A model generated the notes under the pieces. It saw nothing but the letters and a program-made list of their open reading frames with translations, searched no databases and was not told the DNA's origin. Position numbers and translations under genes: made by a program. A stretch of 64,000 nt of DNA, taken from NCBI GenBank assembly GCA_031359995.1, contig JANMAT010000127.1:1-64000 (forward strand), given 5' to 3'. This document shows, in pieces, positions 51,351 through 59,083 of this stretch; the stretch's first letter is position 1, and every line of letters begins with the position of its first letter. The DNA is from JANMAT01 sp031359995 (GTDB lineage: Bacteria > Actinomycetota > Acidimicrobiia > Acidimicrobiales > Ilumatobacteraceae).

Positions 51351-52294
51351 CGATGGCGACCGATCTGCCCACCTACGACGAGCTGCCCGAGGTGCCGGGC
51401 CTCGACCTGCGCCACGCGTGGGACGTGTGGGGGCGCGACGACGTGCTCGGCTCCATCAACCTGGTCACGCCCGAGCGCGTGGCGCTGGCCGCCGCCGGCG
51501 TTCGCACCGGCGAGCTCATCTCGCTCGACCTTCCGCTCAACGTGCCGAACCCGCCGCTGTACGGCCGCGAGCCCTACGAGCACCACGTGAAGCAGCTGAA
51601 CCGCAACGAGATGGACGACCGTCTCGACAACTTCCACCCGCAGGGCTCCACGCAGTGGGATGCGCTCAACCACGTGCGCTGCCGCGAGCACGGTTACTGG
51701 GGCGGGCGGCTGCAGGACCCGACCGAGGGCCCCAACGGCCTCGGCATCGACCACTGGGCCGCTCACGGCATCGCCGGCCGCGGTGTGCTCATCGACGTGG
51801 CCCGATGGTTCTCGGCCACGGACCCGGGCTACGACGCGCTGAACCCGCGTGCCGTCACCGTGGCCGACCTGCAGGCCACGCTCGAGGCCCAGGGTGTGTC
51901 GCTGCAGCCGGGCGACGTCTGGTGCGTGCGCACCGGTTGGGTCGCGGCCTACGCCCGCCTGGACGCCGACGCCCGTGCCGCCTACGCCACCGACCCGCGC
52001 TTCGTGGGTCTGCGGGCCGACGAGGCCATGGCCCGCTTCGTGTGGGACCACCACGCCGCCGCCCTGCTGTGCGACAACCCGGCGGTCGAGGTGCAGCCGG
52101 GCGACCCGGCCGTCGGCTCGCTGCACCGGCGTCTGCTGCCCACGTTGGGCACCGCGTTGGGCGAGATGTTCGACTTCGAGCGCCTGAGCGCGGCCTGCGC
52201 GGCCGACGGGTGCTCCACGTTCTTCTTCGTGGCCAACCCGATCCACGTGCCCGGCGGTCTCGGGTCGCCGGGCAACGCCACCGCCATCCGCTGA
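51347..52294 (+). CDS. Cyclase family protein (kynurenine-formamidase-like), 315 aa
   Basis: PF04199-type hydrolase fold: DVLGSINLVTPERV, STQWDALNHVRCREHG (metal-site region with Asp and His; the first His of HxGTHxD is replaced by Gln as in one known branch), GIAGRGVLIDVARW, LQPGDVWCVRTGW and a closing PIHVPGG. Members hydrolyse amides or lactones, or act as isomerases in aromatic catabolism. ATG 51347 overlaps the previous stop; ATG 51353 is an alternative. Confidence 0.85.
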   Translation: MTMATDLPTYDELPEVPGLDLRHAWDVWGRDDVLGSINLVTPERVALAAAGVRTGELISLDLPLNVPNPPLYGREPYEHHVKQLNRNEMDDRLDNFHPQGSTQWDALNHVRCREHGYWGGRLQDPTEGPNGLGIDHWAAHGIAGRGVLIDVARWFSATDPGYDALNPRAVTVADLQATLEAQGVSLQPGDVWCVRTGWVAAYARLDADARAAYATDPRFVGLRADEAMARFVWDHHAAALLCDNPAVEVQPGDPAVGSLHRRLLPTLGTALGEMFDFERLSAACAADGCSTFFFVANPIHVPGGLGSPGNATAIR

Positions 52295-52306
52295 GCGCGG
52301 CGCACC

Positions 52307-53548
52307 ATGACGATCGACCTACGCGAGCACATCCGTCCGGGCGACACCGTGCTCGTGGCCCAGAGCTGCGCCGAGCCCCGGGCGCTGGTCGAGGCGCTCA
52401 TCGCCCAACGCCATGAGCTGGCGCCGCTGCGGGTCTTCGTCGGCGGCTCGTTCACGGGGTTGCTCACACCCGAGCACGCCGACGCGTTCGAGTTCATCGG
52501 CTTCGGTGTGATCGGTCGTACCGTCGCGCTGGCGCGGGCCGGGGTGCTGGCGGTGATGCCGATCCACATCGGCACGCTGCCATCGCTGCTGGCGTCGGGT
52601 CGTCTGGTGGTCGACGTCGTGCTGACCCAGCTGAGCGCCCCGTCGCCCGACGGTGTGCACTCCGTGGGCGTGGTGGCCGACTACGTGCTGCCCGCCATCG
52701 AGCGGGCCCGCGTCGTGCTCGGCGAGGTGAACCCGCGGGTGCCCTTCACGTACGGCGACACGCTCGTGCCGGCGGGCCGACTGGCGGCGACCGTCACGAT
52801 CGACCGGCCGGTGCTCGAGGTGGAGCGCCGGGCGCCCCTGCCCGAGGACCAGGGCATCGCCGACCACGTGGCCGCACTTGTGCCCGACGGCGCCACCATC
52901 CAGTTCGGCGTGGGCGGCACCCCCGATGCCGTACTGGCCCGCCTCGGTGGTAAGCGCGACCTGGGCGTGCACTCGGGCCTCATCAGCGACGCCCTGCTCG
53001 ACCTGATCGAGGCCGGCGTGGTCACCAACACCCGCAAGGAGATCGACCGCGGCGTCACCGTGACCGGCGCGCTGTTCGGCACCGAGCGCCTGTTCCGGTG
53101 GGCCGATCACAACGACGCGCTGTCGATGCGCACGGTGGGCTACACCCACGACCCGCTCGTGCTCGGTCGGCTCGGGTCGCTGTTCGCCATCAACTCCGCC
53201 ATCGAGGTCGACCTGACCGGGCAGATCAACGGTGAGTCGCTCGGCGGCACCTACGTGGGCCTGGTCGGCGGGCAGGGGGCGTTCGCCCGGGCCGCCATGG
53301 CGTCGGCCACGGGTCGCTCGGTCGTGGCCCTGCCGTCCACGGCGCGAGGCGGAGCGAGCTCGCGCATCGTGGCCCGCCTGGCCGACGGCATCACGTCCAC
53401 GCCACGGGCCGACGCCGATCTGGTCGTCACCGAGCACGGCGTGGCCGACCTGCGCGGCGCCACGCTGCGTCAGCGGGTGCAACGCCTGCTCGCCGTGTCC
53501 GATCCGGCCCACCGGGCCGATCTCCGCCGGGCCGTCGATGACGCCTAG
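52307..53548 (+). CDS. Acetyl-CoA hydrolase/4-hydroxybutyrate CoA-transferase-like protein, 413 aa
   Basis: Type I CoA-transferase fold: GDTVLVAQSCAEPRALVEAL, VVLTQLSAPSPDG, VVLGEVNPRVPFTYGD, IQFGVGGTPDAVLARL, GVHSGLISDALLDLIEAG, and the catalytic Glu in INSAIEVDLTGQIN. The set matches CatI/Cat2-like enzymes. It could move CoA between the pathway acid and acetyl- or succinyl-CoA. It starts 12 bp after the cyclase and ends the plus-strand run, overlapping the convergent dehydrogenase gene by 4 bp. Confidence 0.92.
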   Translation: MTIDLREHIRPGDTVLVAQSCAEPRALVEALIAQRHELAPLRVFVGGSFTGLLTPEHADAFEFIGFGVIGRTVALARAGVLAVMPIHIGTLPSLLASGRLVVDVVLTQLSAPSPDGVHSVGVVADYVLPAIERARVVLGEVNPRVPFTYGDTLVPAGRLAATVTIDRPVLEVERRAPLPEDQGIADHVAALVPDGATIQFGVGGTPDAVLARLGGKRDLGVHSGLISDALLDLIEAGVVTNTRKEIDRGVTVTGALFGTERLFRWADHNDALSMRTVGYTHDPLVLGRLGSLFAINSAIEVDLTGQINGESLGGTYVGLVGGQGAFARAAMASATGRSVVALPSTARGGASSRIVARLADGITSTPRADADLVVTEHGVADLRGATLRQRVQRLLAVSDPAHRADLRRAVDDA

Positions 53549-54720
53549 CGCGCGCCGACCGACGGCTCGCGGGGCAGGCCCAGCACGCGCTCGCCGATGA
53601 TCGAGCGTTGGATCTCGTCGGTGCCGCCGGCGATCGACATCGACAGCGTGAACAGCGCGTCCTTGGCCCACTGGGCGTCGGGGCCGTCGGGTGCGCCGTC
53701 CCACGCCGCCGAGTCGGGGCCCACGATGCGCCACACGAGGTCCTGGAACCGTCGGGCCACCAGCGCGTTGGTGAGCTTGCCCAGCGAGCCAACGGGGCCG
53801 GGGTCACGGCCGTCGGCGCGCGCCGTGACCGCCCGGGTCACCAGCAGGCTCTGGCAGACCTCGTCGATGTAGAGGCGCACGAGATCGGAGCGCACCACGG
53901 CGTCGACCGGGCCGCGGCGGGCCACCTCGGCCACGAGCCGGTCGGTGCGGTCGTGGCGCACGCCGCCGCGCTGGCCCTCGGCCCGGGCGACGCGCTGGTG
54001 GTGGAGCATGGCCGACGCGATCTTCCAGCCGGCGCCCTCGGGTGGCAGCAGATCGTCGGCCCGGACGAACACGTCGCTGAGGAAGACCTCGTCGAAGTGG
54101 AGGCCGCCGTCGAGCTGATGGATGGGACGGACCTCCACGCCCGGCGCCTGCAGGTCGACGATGAACATCGACAGACCGGCGTGCTTGGGGACGTCGGGGT
54201 CGGTGCGGGCCAGCAGGATGCCGTGGTCGGCGCGGTGGGCGAGCGTGGTCCAGACCTTCTGCCCGTTGAGCACCCAGCCACCCTCGACAGGTGTGGCCCG
54301 GGTCTGCACGCCGGCGGCATCGGAGCCGGCGCCCGGCTCGGAGAACAGCTGGCACCAGACCTCGAGCCCGGCCAGGATCCGCGGCGCATGTCGGCGCCGC
54401 TGGGCCTCGGTGCCGTGGGTCAGCAGCGTCGGCAGGCAGTTGCCCAGGGTGATGGCCAGCTCCTCGGTCATCAGCGGGTACCGACCCGCCTCCTCCCGCC
54501 ACGCCCGCTCGTAGGTGTCGGGCAGGCCCTGGCCCCCGCAGCAGCAGGGCACGTTCAGGCCGGCCAGCCCGGCGGCGTGGAGCGCCCGCTGGAACGTGAG
54601 GGCCTGGTCGAGGGCCCGGTCACCGCGGGGGTCGTCGGCGGCCACGTCGGCCCGGCCGTCGGCGTGACACGCGAGGAACGCGCGGACCCGGGTCCGGAAC
54701 TCCTGCAGTTCGGCCTCCAT
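53545..54720 (-). CDS. Acyl-CoA dehydrogenase, 391 aa
   Basis: FAD-dependent dehydrogenase fold: LNVPCCCGGQGLPDTYERAW, EELAITLGNCLPTLLTHGTEAQR, WCQLFSEPGAGSDAAGVQT, GWVLNGQKVWTTLAHRADHG, and C-terminal SMSIAGGTDEIQRSIIGERVLGLP. The TDEIQRSIIGERVLGLPREP tail matches FadE-like enzymes of steroid or long-chain catabolism. The usual Glu base is not at the medium-chain position, as in many FadE heterodimers. ATG 54720 has a GGGGGG run upstream; ATG 54732 is possible. Confidence 0.92.
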   Translation of the reverse strand: MEAELQEFRTRVRAFLACHADGRADVAADDPRGDRALDQALTFQRALHAAGLAGLNVPCCCGGQGLPDTYERAWREEAGRYPLMTEELAITLGNCLPTLLTHGTEAQRRRHAPRILAGLEVWCQLFSEPGAGSDAAGVQTRATPVEGGWVLNGQKVWTTLAHRADHGILLARTDPDVPKHAGLSMFIVDLQAPGVEVRPIHQLDGGLHFDEVFLSDVFVRADDLLPPEGAGWKIASAMLHHQRVARAEGQRGGVRHDRTDRLVAEVARRGPVDAVVRSDLVRLYIDEVCQSLLVTRAVTARADGRDPGPVGSLGKLTNALVARRFQDLVWRIVGPDSAAWDGAPDGPDAQWAKDALFTLSMSIAGGTDEIQRSIIGERVLGLPREPSVGAR

Positions 54721-54747
54721 CCGACCCCCCATCGCTGACGGTTCCTC

Positions 54748-54802
54748 GACCCTCGCACGGAGGGTCCGTGGCCACCAGGGACGATGGTCCCGCACGTGCG
54801 GG
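54748..54802 (-). terminator. Hairpins downstream of the SpoIIE-type phosphatase gene
   Basis: Two inverted repeats lie in the 109-bp gap between minus-strand genes. CCCGCACGTGCGGG (54789-54802) is a perfect 14-bp palindrome. GACCCTC (54748-54754) pairs with GAGGGTC (54760-54766) around a 5-nt loop. Together they probably end transcription of the phosphatase before the dehydrogenase gene. Confidence 0.45.
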
Positions 54803-54829
54803 GGGAGCCGACCAAGGGCGCCGGGCGCG

Positions 54830-55888
54830 TCACCGGCCGACGATGAGCACAGCCACGTCGTCGCGCACGTCGCGGTCGAGGGTGGCGGCGGCCACGAGGC
54901 GGTCGGCCACCTCGCCGGGCTCCTCGCGGTGGGCGGCCTCGCGTCGCAGCCAGTGGAGCAGGCCGTCCTCGTTCCAGCGGTCGGGGTCGCCGTCGAGCCG
55001 TGGGTTCTCGACCAGACCGTCGGTGTAGAAGAGCAACGGGCGGCCGTCCCAGGGTGAGCGCGTCACCGTCCAGTCGGCATCGCCGAGGCCGAGTGGTCGC
55101 CCCGCGGGCACCCTCACCAGGCGCGGCGGGCGTCCCATCGAGATCGGCGCCGGGTGGCCGGCGCTCACGAGGCACACCTCGCCGTTGGCCGGGTCGACGA
55201 AGCCCGTGCACAGCGTGATGAACAGCGAGAGCGACCGGTCGTCGAAGAACGCGGCGTTCAACCGGCGCACCCAATCGGCGGGGTCGTCGCCGCCCTCGTA
55301 CACGATGGCTCGCCATCCGGCCCGTACGGCGGCACCGAGCGCGGCGGCGCGCGGCCCGTGCCCCGACACGTCGCCGATCACGAAGCCGAGCCGCCCGTCG
55401 CCGAGCGGCACCACGTCGAGGAAGTCGCCGCCGAGCTTCATGTTCTTGTCGGCCGGCAGGTAGCGCCCCGCGACGATGAACCCCTCCGGCGGCACCAGGT
55501 GGGGCACGAGCGCGCCCTCGAACGACTGCAGCGTGGTCGTCGTCTCGTCGAGCACGTCGATGGTGCGCTGCTGCCGCTCGCGCCGCGCGGCGCCCACCGC
55601 GCCGAGGGCGGAGACGAGCGTGATGATGACGAGCCGTGCGATCACCGCGGCGATGGCCAGCGGCCCGAGCGCGCCGACCACGGCCGCCACCGCGACGCTG
55701 AGGACTGCGATGATCGCTGTCGGCCGCCAGCCGCACATCACCGCGGTCAGCAGGGGCGGTACCGCGAAGATGGCCAGGGGACGGGCGGCGAGGTCGGCGT
55801 AGAGCGGGTACGACGCGGTGATGACGGCGAGCAGCACGAGGCTGGCCAGGAGGCCCTGCCGGTCATCGCGCGCGCCGCCGAGCACCAT
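54830..55888 (-). CDS. Membrane-bound PP2C-type (SpoIIE/RsbU) serine phosphatase, 352 aa
   Basis: About four hydrophobic segments in the first 100 residues (LASLVLLAVITASYPLYA, LAIFAVPPLLTAVMCG, TAIIAVLSVAVAAVVGALG, VIARLVIITLVSALGAVGA) precede a SpoIIE domain: MKLGGDFLDVVPLG, FVIGDVSGHGPRAAALG, LCTGFVDPANGEVCLVSAGHPAPI, LLFYTDGLVENP and RDVRDDVAVLIVG. Metal-binding Asp residues are present. It should dephosphorylate an anti-sigma-factor antagonist. No STAS or anti-sigma gene is nearby. ATG 55888. Confidence 0.93.
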   Translation of the reverse strand: MVLGGARDDRQGLLASLVLLAVITASYPLYADLAARPLAIFAVPPLLTAVMCGWRPTAIIAVLSVAVAAVVGALGPLAIAAVIARLVIITLVSALGAVGAARRERQQRTIDVLDETTTTLQSFEGALVPHLVPPEGFIVAGRYLPADKNMKLGGDFLDVVPLGDGRLGFVIGDVSGHGPRAAALGAAVRAGWRAIVYEGGDDPADWVRRLNAAFFDDRSLSLFITLCTGFVDPANGEVCLVSAGHPAPISMGRPPRLVRVPAGRPLGLGDADWTVTRSPWDGRPLLFYTDGLVENPRLDGDPDRWNEDGLLHWLRREAAHREEPGEVADRLVAAATLDRDVRDDVAVLIVGR

Positions 55889-55997
55889 CACCGGATTGTG
55901 GCACGGCCCCGTCGGGTGATCCGACCGACGACGCCCGCAGGGTCACACCACGAAATGGGCGGCCAACCCCGTCCGGGTGCGGCGTAGCGTGCGCGTG

Positions 55998-56750
55998 ATG
56001 CCCGTTCGCTGGATGACCGCGTTCCTCGACCGACCGACGGCGAGCTTCGACACCTCGGTGGCGTTCTGGCAGGCCGTCACGGCCAGCGGGCTGTCGGCCC
56101 CGCGCGGCGAGCAGGGCGAGTTCGCCACGCTCCTGCCCGCCCATGGCGACGCCTACCTGCGCGTGCAGCGCGTGCCCGAGGGTGCGGGCGGCAGCCATCT
56201 CGACGTGCACGTCGACGACGTGGCCGCCACCGCCGCCCGGTTCGCGGCGCTGGGCGCCCACGTGCAGCACGACGGCGGGTACGTGACGATGGTGTCGCCG
56301 GCCGGGATCGTGTTCTGCGTGGTGCCCCACCACGGTCAGGCGGTGCGCCCCGCGCCGGTGACCGACGGCGCGGCCCGCTCGCTGGTCGATCAGCTCAGCC
56401 TCGACGTGCCCGACGTCCACTTCGACGCCGAGGCCGGCTTCTGGGTGGCCGCCACCGGCTGGGAACGTCACCACGGTGCGATGGCCGAGTTCGTCGTGCT
56501 GGCCCGCCCGGCCGGCCAGCCGCTGCGCCTGCTGCTGCAGCGCCTCGGCGCCGACGACCGCGGCGGGGGTCGCGCCCACCTCGACCTCGCCTGTGGCGCC
56601 GACGTCGAGGTCGTCGCGGCTCGGCACGTCGCCCTCGGTGCCACCATCGTGCGCACCACGCCGTACTGGACGACGTTGGCCGATCCGGCCGGCCTGCCCT
56701 ACTGCCTGACCCGACGCGATCCGGTCACCGGCACGCTGCCGCCCCCGTGA
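55998..56750 (+). CDS. Two-module VOC (glyoxalase-like) protein, 250 aa
   Basis: Two VOC units: residues 1-115 (MTAFLDRPTASFDTSVAFWQAVTA, HLDVHVDDVAATAARFAALGA, VTMVSPAGIVFCVVP) and 130-240 (QLSLDVPDVHFDAEAGFWVAATGW, HLDLACGADVEVVAARHVALGA, WTTLADPAGLPYCLTRRDP). The metal residues are partly substituted, so a binding or resistance role is possible. ATG 55998 is chosen over GTG 55977 because it starts at the first strand. Divergent from the phosphatase gene. Confidence 0.88.
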   Translation: MPVRWMTAFLDRPTASFDTSVAFWQAVTASGLSAPRGEQGEFATLLPAHGDAYLRVQRVPEGAGGSHLDVHVDDVAATAARFAALGAHVQHDGGYVTMVSPAGIVFCVVPHHGQAVRPAPVTDGAARSLVDQLSLDVPDVHFDAEAGFWVAATGWERHHGAMAEFVVLARPAGQPLRLLLQRLGADDRGGGRAHLDLACGADVEVVAARHVALGATIVRTTPYWTTLADPAGLPYCLTRRDPVTGTLPPP

Positions 56751-56807
56751 GCGTTTGAGACCCCGCCCGGGAGGCGCGTTACGGTGCGCTCGAACGGGGG
56801 AGGCGCC

Positions 56808-57350
56808 ATGCTCGGAGACCTCGTCGGCATGGCCGGCGGTCCCATCATCCAGATGTGCTGGGCGGTGGACGACATCGGAGCAGCCGCGCACCGGTGGGCC
56901 ACGACGGTGGGCGCCGGCCCGTTCTTCCTGGCGCCCCACATCGGCTTCCGTGACCTGACCTACCGCGGGCAGCCGGCGACCATGGACCAGTCATCGGCCG
57001 TGGGCCAGTGGGGCACGATGCAGGTGGAGCTCTTCCAGCAGCACTGCGACAGCCCGTCACCGGCGGCCGAGATGATCGCCGACGGCCACACCGGGCTGCA
57101 GCACGTCACCTGGTTCGCCGCCGACATCGACGCCGAAGGTCGGCGGCTGCGCGGCCTCGGCTTCGACGAGTTGATGACGGCGCGCCTCACGGCCATGGGC
57201 GACATGCGCGTGGCCTGGTACGACGCCCGCCCCCTGCTCGGCTGCGCGGTCGAGATCTACGAGGACACCCCGATGATGCGCAAGTTCTACGCCCGCATCG
57301 CCAAGGCCGCAGTCGACTGGCAGGGCGACGAGCCCCTGAGGCCGCTGTGA
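56808..57350 (+). CDS. VOC/glyoxalase-like protein, 180 aa
   Basis: A single-chain VOC protein: IIQMCWAVDDIGAAAHRWATTVGAGPFFLAPHIG, then MQVELFQQHCDSPS and HTGLQHVTWFAADIDAEGRRLRGLGF, ending VEIYEDTPMMRKFY. It belongs to the methylmalonyl-CoA-epimerase/glyoxalase-like branch with Gln or His in the first metal site. ATG 56808 follows GGGGGAGG, better than the upstream GTG 56784. Coupled to the following SDR by a 4-bp overlap (GTGA). Confidence 0.88.
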   Translation: MLGDLVGMAGGPIIQMCWAVDDIGAAAHRWATTVGAGPFFLAPHIGFRDLTYRGQPATMDQSSAVGQWGTMQVELFQQHCDSPSPAAEMIADGHTGLQHVTWFAADIDAEGRRLRGLGFDELMTARLTAMGDMRVAWYDARPLLGCAVEIYEDTPMMRKFYARIAKAAVDWQGDEPLRPL

Positions 57351-58114
57351 GCGCCGATGCGGTCGACACCTGGGCGGTCGTCACCGGCGGCGGCACCGGC
57401 ATCGGTCGGGCCACCGCGCTGCTGCTGGCTCGGCGGGGCATCGGCGTGATCGTGAGCGGGCGCACCGCAGCCACGCTCGACGCGACGCTGGGTGCCATCG
57501 TCGGGGCGGGCGGCACGGGCACCACCGTGGTCGCCGACGTCGGCACCGCCGAAGGCGTCGACACCATCGCCCACGCGGTGGGCGGGTGCACCCTCGTGGC
57601 CCTGGTGCACGCCGCAGGGCGCGACATCGCCCAGGCCTTCACCGAGACGACTCGCGACGACCTGGCCGAGATGCTGGCCACCGACGTGTACGCGCCGTTC
57701 TTCGTCACCCAGCGCCTGCTGCCGCGGTTGGCCGACGGCGCCGGCGTGGTGTTCGTGGGGTCGATCTCGGCCCGTCACGGCCGTGATCGTCACGCCGGGT
57801 ACGGCGCGGCCAAGGCCGCCCTCATCGGGCTCACCGCCAACCTGGCGGTGGAGCTGGGCCCTCGGGTGCGGGTGAACTGCGTGAGCCCCGGTGCGACCCG
57901 CACCGCCATGCTGCGCGACTACGTGCGCGCCTCCACCAGCCACCTGAGCGACGAGCAGAAGGCGATCGTCGGCGTGCAGGACGCCGCCCGTCTGGTGCTC
58001 GGCCGGGTGGCCGAACCGGCCGAGGTGGCCGCCACGATCGTGCACCTCGCCCTCGACGCCACCTCGATCACCGGGGTCGACCTCCCCGTCGACGTCGGCT
58101 ACAGCGCCAGCTGA
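57347..58114 (+). CDS. SDR family oxidoreductase, 255 aa
   Basis: Classical SDR: VVTGGGTGIGRATALL, SGRTAATLD (Arg after Gly, favours NADP), HAAGRDIA in the NNAG position, catalytic Ser in VGSISARHG, YGAAKAALIG (YxxxK) and NCVSPGATRTAM. GTG 57347 overlaps the VOC gene stop. The two probably act on one pathway. Substrate unknown. Confidence 0.92.
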   Translation: MSADAVDTWAVVTGGGTGIGRATALLLARRGIGVIVSGRTAATLDATLGAIVGAGGTGTTVVADVGTAEGVDTIAHAVGGCTLVALVHAAGRDIAQAFTETTRDDLAEMLATDVYAPFFVTQRLLPRLADGAGVVFVGSISARHGRDRHAGYGAAKAALIGLTANLAVELGPRVRVNCVSPGATRTAMLRDYVRASTSHLSDEQKAIVGVQDAARLVLGRVAEPAEVAATIVHLALDATSITGVDLPVDVGYSAS

Positions 58115-58180
58115 CGCGCCGCCGGGCTCACGCCGCCGGGCCCGCGCCGCGCCGCGCGGAGCGGAGCCGACGCCCAGGCC

Positions 58181-58282
58181 GTGACCCAACGCCTGAAGCA
58201 GGAGGCCAAGCGCGAGGCCCTGCGGGCCCACGCCGACGCCCAACGCCGCCGCGACGCCGCCCGGCGCGCCAAAGGCCGCTGA
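58181..58282 (+). CDS. Possible small basic helical peptide, 33 aa
   Basis: GTG 58181 opens a frame for a highly charged peptide (QRLKQEAKREALRAHADAQR, then RRRDAARRAKGR). The Ala/Arg/Gln/Glu composition predicts one long helix. It follows the SDR gene by 66 bp. It may be a nucleic-acid-binding peptide, or a chance frame in GC-rich DNA. No clear Shine-Dalgarno sequence. Confidence 0.3.
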   Translation: MTQRLKQEAKREALRAHADAQRRRDAARRAKGR

Positions 58283-58306
58283 CGCCCACCCGATCGCCGA
58301 CCGGTG

Positions 58307-58358
58307 CCGCTCTGGGTCGTCCCCGTGCCACCCGTGACTCGAATCCGACCCAGAGCGG
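58307..58358. terminator. 13-bp perfect inverted repeat with 26-nt loop
   Basis: CCGCTCTGGGTCG (58307-58319) and CGACCCAGAGCGG (58346-58358) are exact complements. The hairpin lies in the 200-bp gap before the excalibur-domain gene and may end the SDR transcription unit or act in the leader of the next gene. Apart from this hairpin I see nothing else in 58283-58482. Confidence 0.45.
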
Positions 58359-58482
58359 GCTGAGGGCGGCCTGACCCGATTGCTGCGGCATCCGTGTCGA
58401 TCGTCTGACGACTTCGCGCACCCGGCGCGCCACGCCGGCGCCGCGCCCAAGCTGAACTCGGCGGCAGGGCGGGGAGGACGCG

Positions 58483-59022
58483 ATGCGGATCGCAACGGTG
58501 GTCGGTGGCGGACGAAGGCGGTTGGTCGTGCTCTGTGGCGCCGGTCTGTGCGTGGCTGGCGTGGCCAGCGCCGCCACCCGGCCGGCCGTCGACGACCGCC
58601 CGGTGTCGACGGTGCTGGCGACCACAGTCATCGCACCGTCGACTACGTCGTCCACCCTCGACGAGGCCACGACGACCGCGGCGGCGGCACCCGCGGCGAC
58701 CGTTGCACCCGTGAGTGTCGATTCGACCCCCACCCCGGCACCCGAGGAAACCTCGACCGTACCCCCATCGACCGAGCCGCCGGTCACCGAGTTGCCGACC
58801 ACTGTCGCGCCACCGCCCACGGCCCGCACCACCGTCGTCCTGCCGTCGACAGCGGGTGAGTGCGACCCGAACTACGCGGGTCGGTGCGTCCCGATCGACT
58901 CCGACGTCGACTGCGCCGGTGGCAAGGGCAACGGGCCGTCTTACGTTCGGGGGCCGGTGCGCGTCGTCGGCAGCGACATCTACGACCTCGATCGCGACGG
59001 CGACGGCACCGGCTGCGAGTGA
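58483..59022 (+). CDS. Secreted protein with C-terminal excalibur-type calcium-binding domain, 179 aa
   Basis: The signal peptide (RRRLVVLCGAGLCVAGVASA) is followed by a long Thr/Pro/Ala-rich stalk (about residues 30-125). The end has a small Cys-rich domain: CDPNYAGRCVPIDSDVDCAGG and DLDRDGDGTGCE. The DxDxDGxGCE loop is the excalibur calcium-binding signature. The stalk likely spans the cell wall. ATG 58483 has GGGAGGA upstream. Function is probably surface attachment or nuclease-associated; unknown. Confidence 0.87.
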   Translation: MRIATVVGGGRRRLVVLCGAGLCVAGVASAATRPAVDDRPVSTVLATTVIAPSTTSSTLDEATTTAAAAPAATVAPVSVDSTPTPAPEETSTVPPSTEPPVTELPTTVAPPPTARTTVVLPSTAGECDPNYAGRCVPIDSDVDCAGGKGNGPSYVRGPVRVVGSDIYDLDRDGDGTGCE

Positions 59023-59083
59023 TCCCACCTGGCCCGACTGCACGCCGTCGAATCCGAGCCGTATCTGTCGTGCCTGGGCCGAA

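Noticed and set aside
58330..58358. tRNA-like T-loop sequence (CTCGAATCC) as a tRNA end or integration site
   Set aside because: The flanking bases do not form a T-arm or acceptor stem, no second copy was seen, and the region is better explained by the 13-bp inverted repeat.
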